DNA of 64,000 nucleotides from Paulinella micropora (lineage: Eukaryota > Cercozoa > Imbricatea > Euglyphida), in NCBI GenBank assembly GCA_009731375.1, contig BJOX01000002.1:568795-632794 (forward strand), written 5' to 3'. A model generated the notes under the pieces. The model saw only the letters and a list, made by a program, of their open reading frames with translations. It searched no databases and was not told the DNA's origin. Of the stretch, positions 63,016-64,000 are shown piece by piece; the first letter of the stretch is position 1; every line of letters starts with the position of its first letter. The translations under genes and the position numbers were made by a program.

Positions 63016-63696
63016 TTACCCATGAATAACTACCGGTTGCTCTACTCGTTGCTTCTTGCCGCTGTGTACCGTCACCTGCCCGTTGTCCTTCTTTTTCCTC
63101 TTCTTCTTCGGCTGTTTGTGGACTCTGGTAACCAATTCCCAGCCCAGCCCCTTGAGGTAATCGCGCCACTTCTTGGCCAGCTCCTCGTTGCCTGACTTCT
63201 CGATGTTGCTGAGCGCGGTGTACATCATGTCATGGAGCGTGCGGGACTTTTGGGTAGCCCCGGAACCCTGGCTGCGTGTCTGGCGCTGCAGCATTTGCTC
63301 AAACAGAGGGATCGGGGGGTTATCCTTCAAGCCGCTTTGGAGCTGTTCTGGGGTAAAGTCCTCTGTGCCGTAGGCTAAGGCCATGCGGACGATCTTGACC
63401 CTGTCGTCGAACGATATCTTTGCTTTGTTGAAATCCTCCTCAGGATCCGGACCATGCTTGCCTGCCCTGATAGCGTCGAATATTTTGTCGTCCCTGTTCT
63501 TGCCCTCGCCGGGTGCGGTGGCCTCGAAGACGAGGTTGGCTATATAGCGGATGGCAGGGTTGTCTAAGTAGTTCTGGAGCCCGTTGGGCGTCTTGATTTC
63601 GCGCGCGATAGCCTCTTTGGCCGCCTGGTACATGTAGGACTTGGCTTCCCCTTGCTCCATAGCCTGGCCCATGGCCTGATCGCTAGAGACGTCCAT
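63016..63696 (-). CDS. Second contig copy of the 61605-62285 gene
   Basis: Translation differs from 61605-62285 at one residue; redundant by contig overlap. Confidence 0.6.
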   Translation of the reverse strand: MDVSSDQAMGQAMEQGEAKSYMYQAAKEAIAREIKTPNGLQNYLDNPAIRYIANLVFEATAPGEGKNRDDKIFDAIRAGKHGPDPEEDFNKAKISFDDRVKIVRMALAYGTEDFTPEQLQSGLKDNPPIPLFEQMLQRQTRSQGSGATQKSRTLHDMMYTALSNIEKSGNEELAKKWRDYLKGLGWELVTRVHKQPKKKRKKKDNGQVTVHSGKKQRVEQPVVIHG

Positions 63697-64000
63697 CTTG
63701 GCCTCGGCGTTTGCCTGCAGCCCCCCCCTCTCGGATCATGGCCATGGCGATGTCCTCGAAGAGGCTAATCTTGTGCAGGTTTTCTGTGCCCAGAGCGGTG
63801 CGGATGACTTTTGTCTGTAGCTCTTTGAGCCTTTGCTGTCTCTCCTCGTGTGATTCGGCAGGCAGGGCGGAACTGTGGTCGCCTGCGCGCATCTGGTTGG
63901 TGTGGAGGTCTCCAGACCCGGTAGCCATGCTAGCCTGTACATTATCTCCGCCGCCTCCGCCTCCTCCGCCTCCTCCGCCTCCCGCCCTGACGGTAATGCC
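63683..64000 (-). CDS. Partial gene running off the window, Gly-rich linker
   Basis: An ATG at 63928 (MATGSGDLHTNQMRAGDHSS) is possible, but the same frame stays open upstream through about a dozen consecutive Gly codons (about 63945-63985) to the window edge (ITVRAGGGG...DNVQAS), so the real start is outside. It ends at 63683 after the G8 run, or fuses with the next gene if that run is G7. A flexible Gly linker joined to helical virion-type sequence suggests a multi-domain structural protein. No family is recognised. Confidence 0.45.
   Translation of the reverse strand, partial: GITVRAGGGGGGGGGGGGDNVQASMATGSGDLHTNQMRAGDHSSALPAESHEERQQRLKELQTKVIRTALGTENLHKISLFEDIAMAMIREGGAAGKRRGQDGRL

Larger units (their letters stand above)
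61070..63881. other. 1,401-bp unmerged contig overlap
   Basis: Positions 61070-62470 and 62481-63881 are the same sequence at an offset of 1,411, across the 10-N join at 62471-62480. At least four substitutions distinguish them (for example at 61916/63327, 62055/63466, 62345/63756, 62400/63811). They are near-identical templates, not a biological tandem repeat, so gene counts here should be halved. Confidence 0.93.

Noticed and set aside
61070-63881. Biological tandem duplication of virion genes
   Set aside because: The copies meet exactly at a 10-N join and are contig ends of each other; an unmerged overlap is simpler.

Overview
The window is a scaffold from a microbial eukaryote, most likely an alga or other protist. 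It has short GT-AG introns, very large microsatellite tracts, a tRNA-derived SINE, a TA-flanked MITE, and two virus-like DNA blocks whose gene sets are known from polinton-like viruses (PLVs), virophages and small relatives of giant viruses. Several 10-N joins link contigs that overlap, so part of the apparent structure is assembly. I cannot name the species.

Layout. (A) 1-10.4 kb: simple-sequence host DNA (TC, TATC/GATA, AAT, GAATA, GAATCA, ATGT arrays) with dispersed repeats and one recognisable host exon, a Patched/NPC1-type membrane segment at 4724-4871. (B) 10.4-23.6 kb: a MITE, then a unit of about 12 kb bounded by a 22-bp inverted repeat (11545-11566 / 23549-23570). It holds a multi-exon N6-adenine-type DNA methyltransferase gene with a Cys-rich tail (minus strand) and two tandem copies of a transposase-like gene (plus strand). 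A palindrome, AAAATATGNCATATTTT, recurs about 15 times in the introns and spacers of this unit and is missing from the second transposase copy. (C) 24.0-39.7 kb: an AT-rich, decayed PLV with ExoX-C-like proteins, major capsid, penton, cysteine protease, packaging ATPase, S74-type fibre, DDE integrase and protein-primed DNA polymerase B. A 705-bp internal inversion has cut the penton and protease genes and put their halves on opposite strands. (D) about 40-64 kb and beyond: a GC-rich, mostly intact viral block with a spliced AEP primase-SF3 helicase, a YqaJ-type nuclease, a TVpol-SF3 helicase, discoidin-like fibre, SLATT-like 2TM protein, penton, basic core proteins, RuvC-like resolvase, HMG-box protein, double-jelly-roll capsid protein and a run of membrane or virion proteins.

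How the genes fit together. In C, ATPase, protease, penton and major capsid lie in that order once the inversion is undone, which is the usual PLV morphogenesis module; polymerase and integrase would serve replication and integration. Frameshifts, nonsense codons, a lost exonuclease Asp and a truncated ATPase say C is a relic. In D, the replication genes (42-48.6 kb) are separated from the structural genes (49-64 kb) by a 74-bp-arm inverted repeat at a contig join. Several D genes share an upstream TTTAATCTTCT-like motif. No packaging ATPase is seen for D, so the element probably continues past the window.
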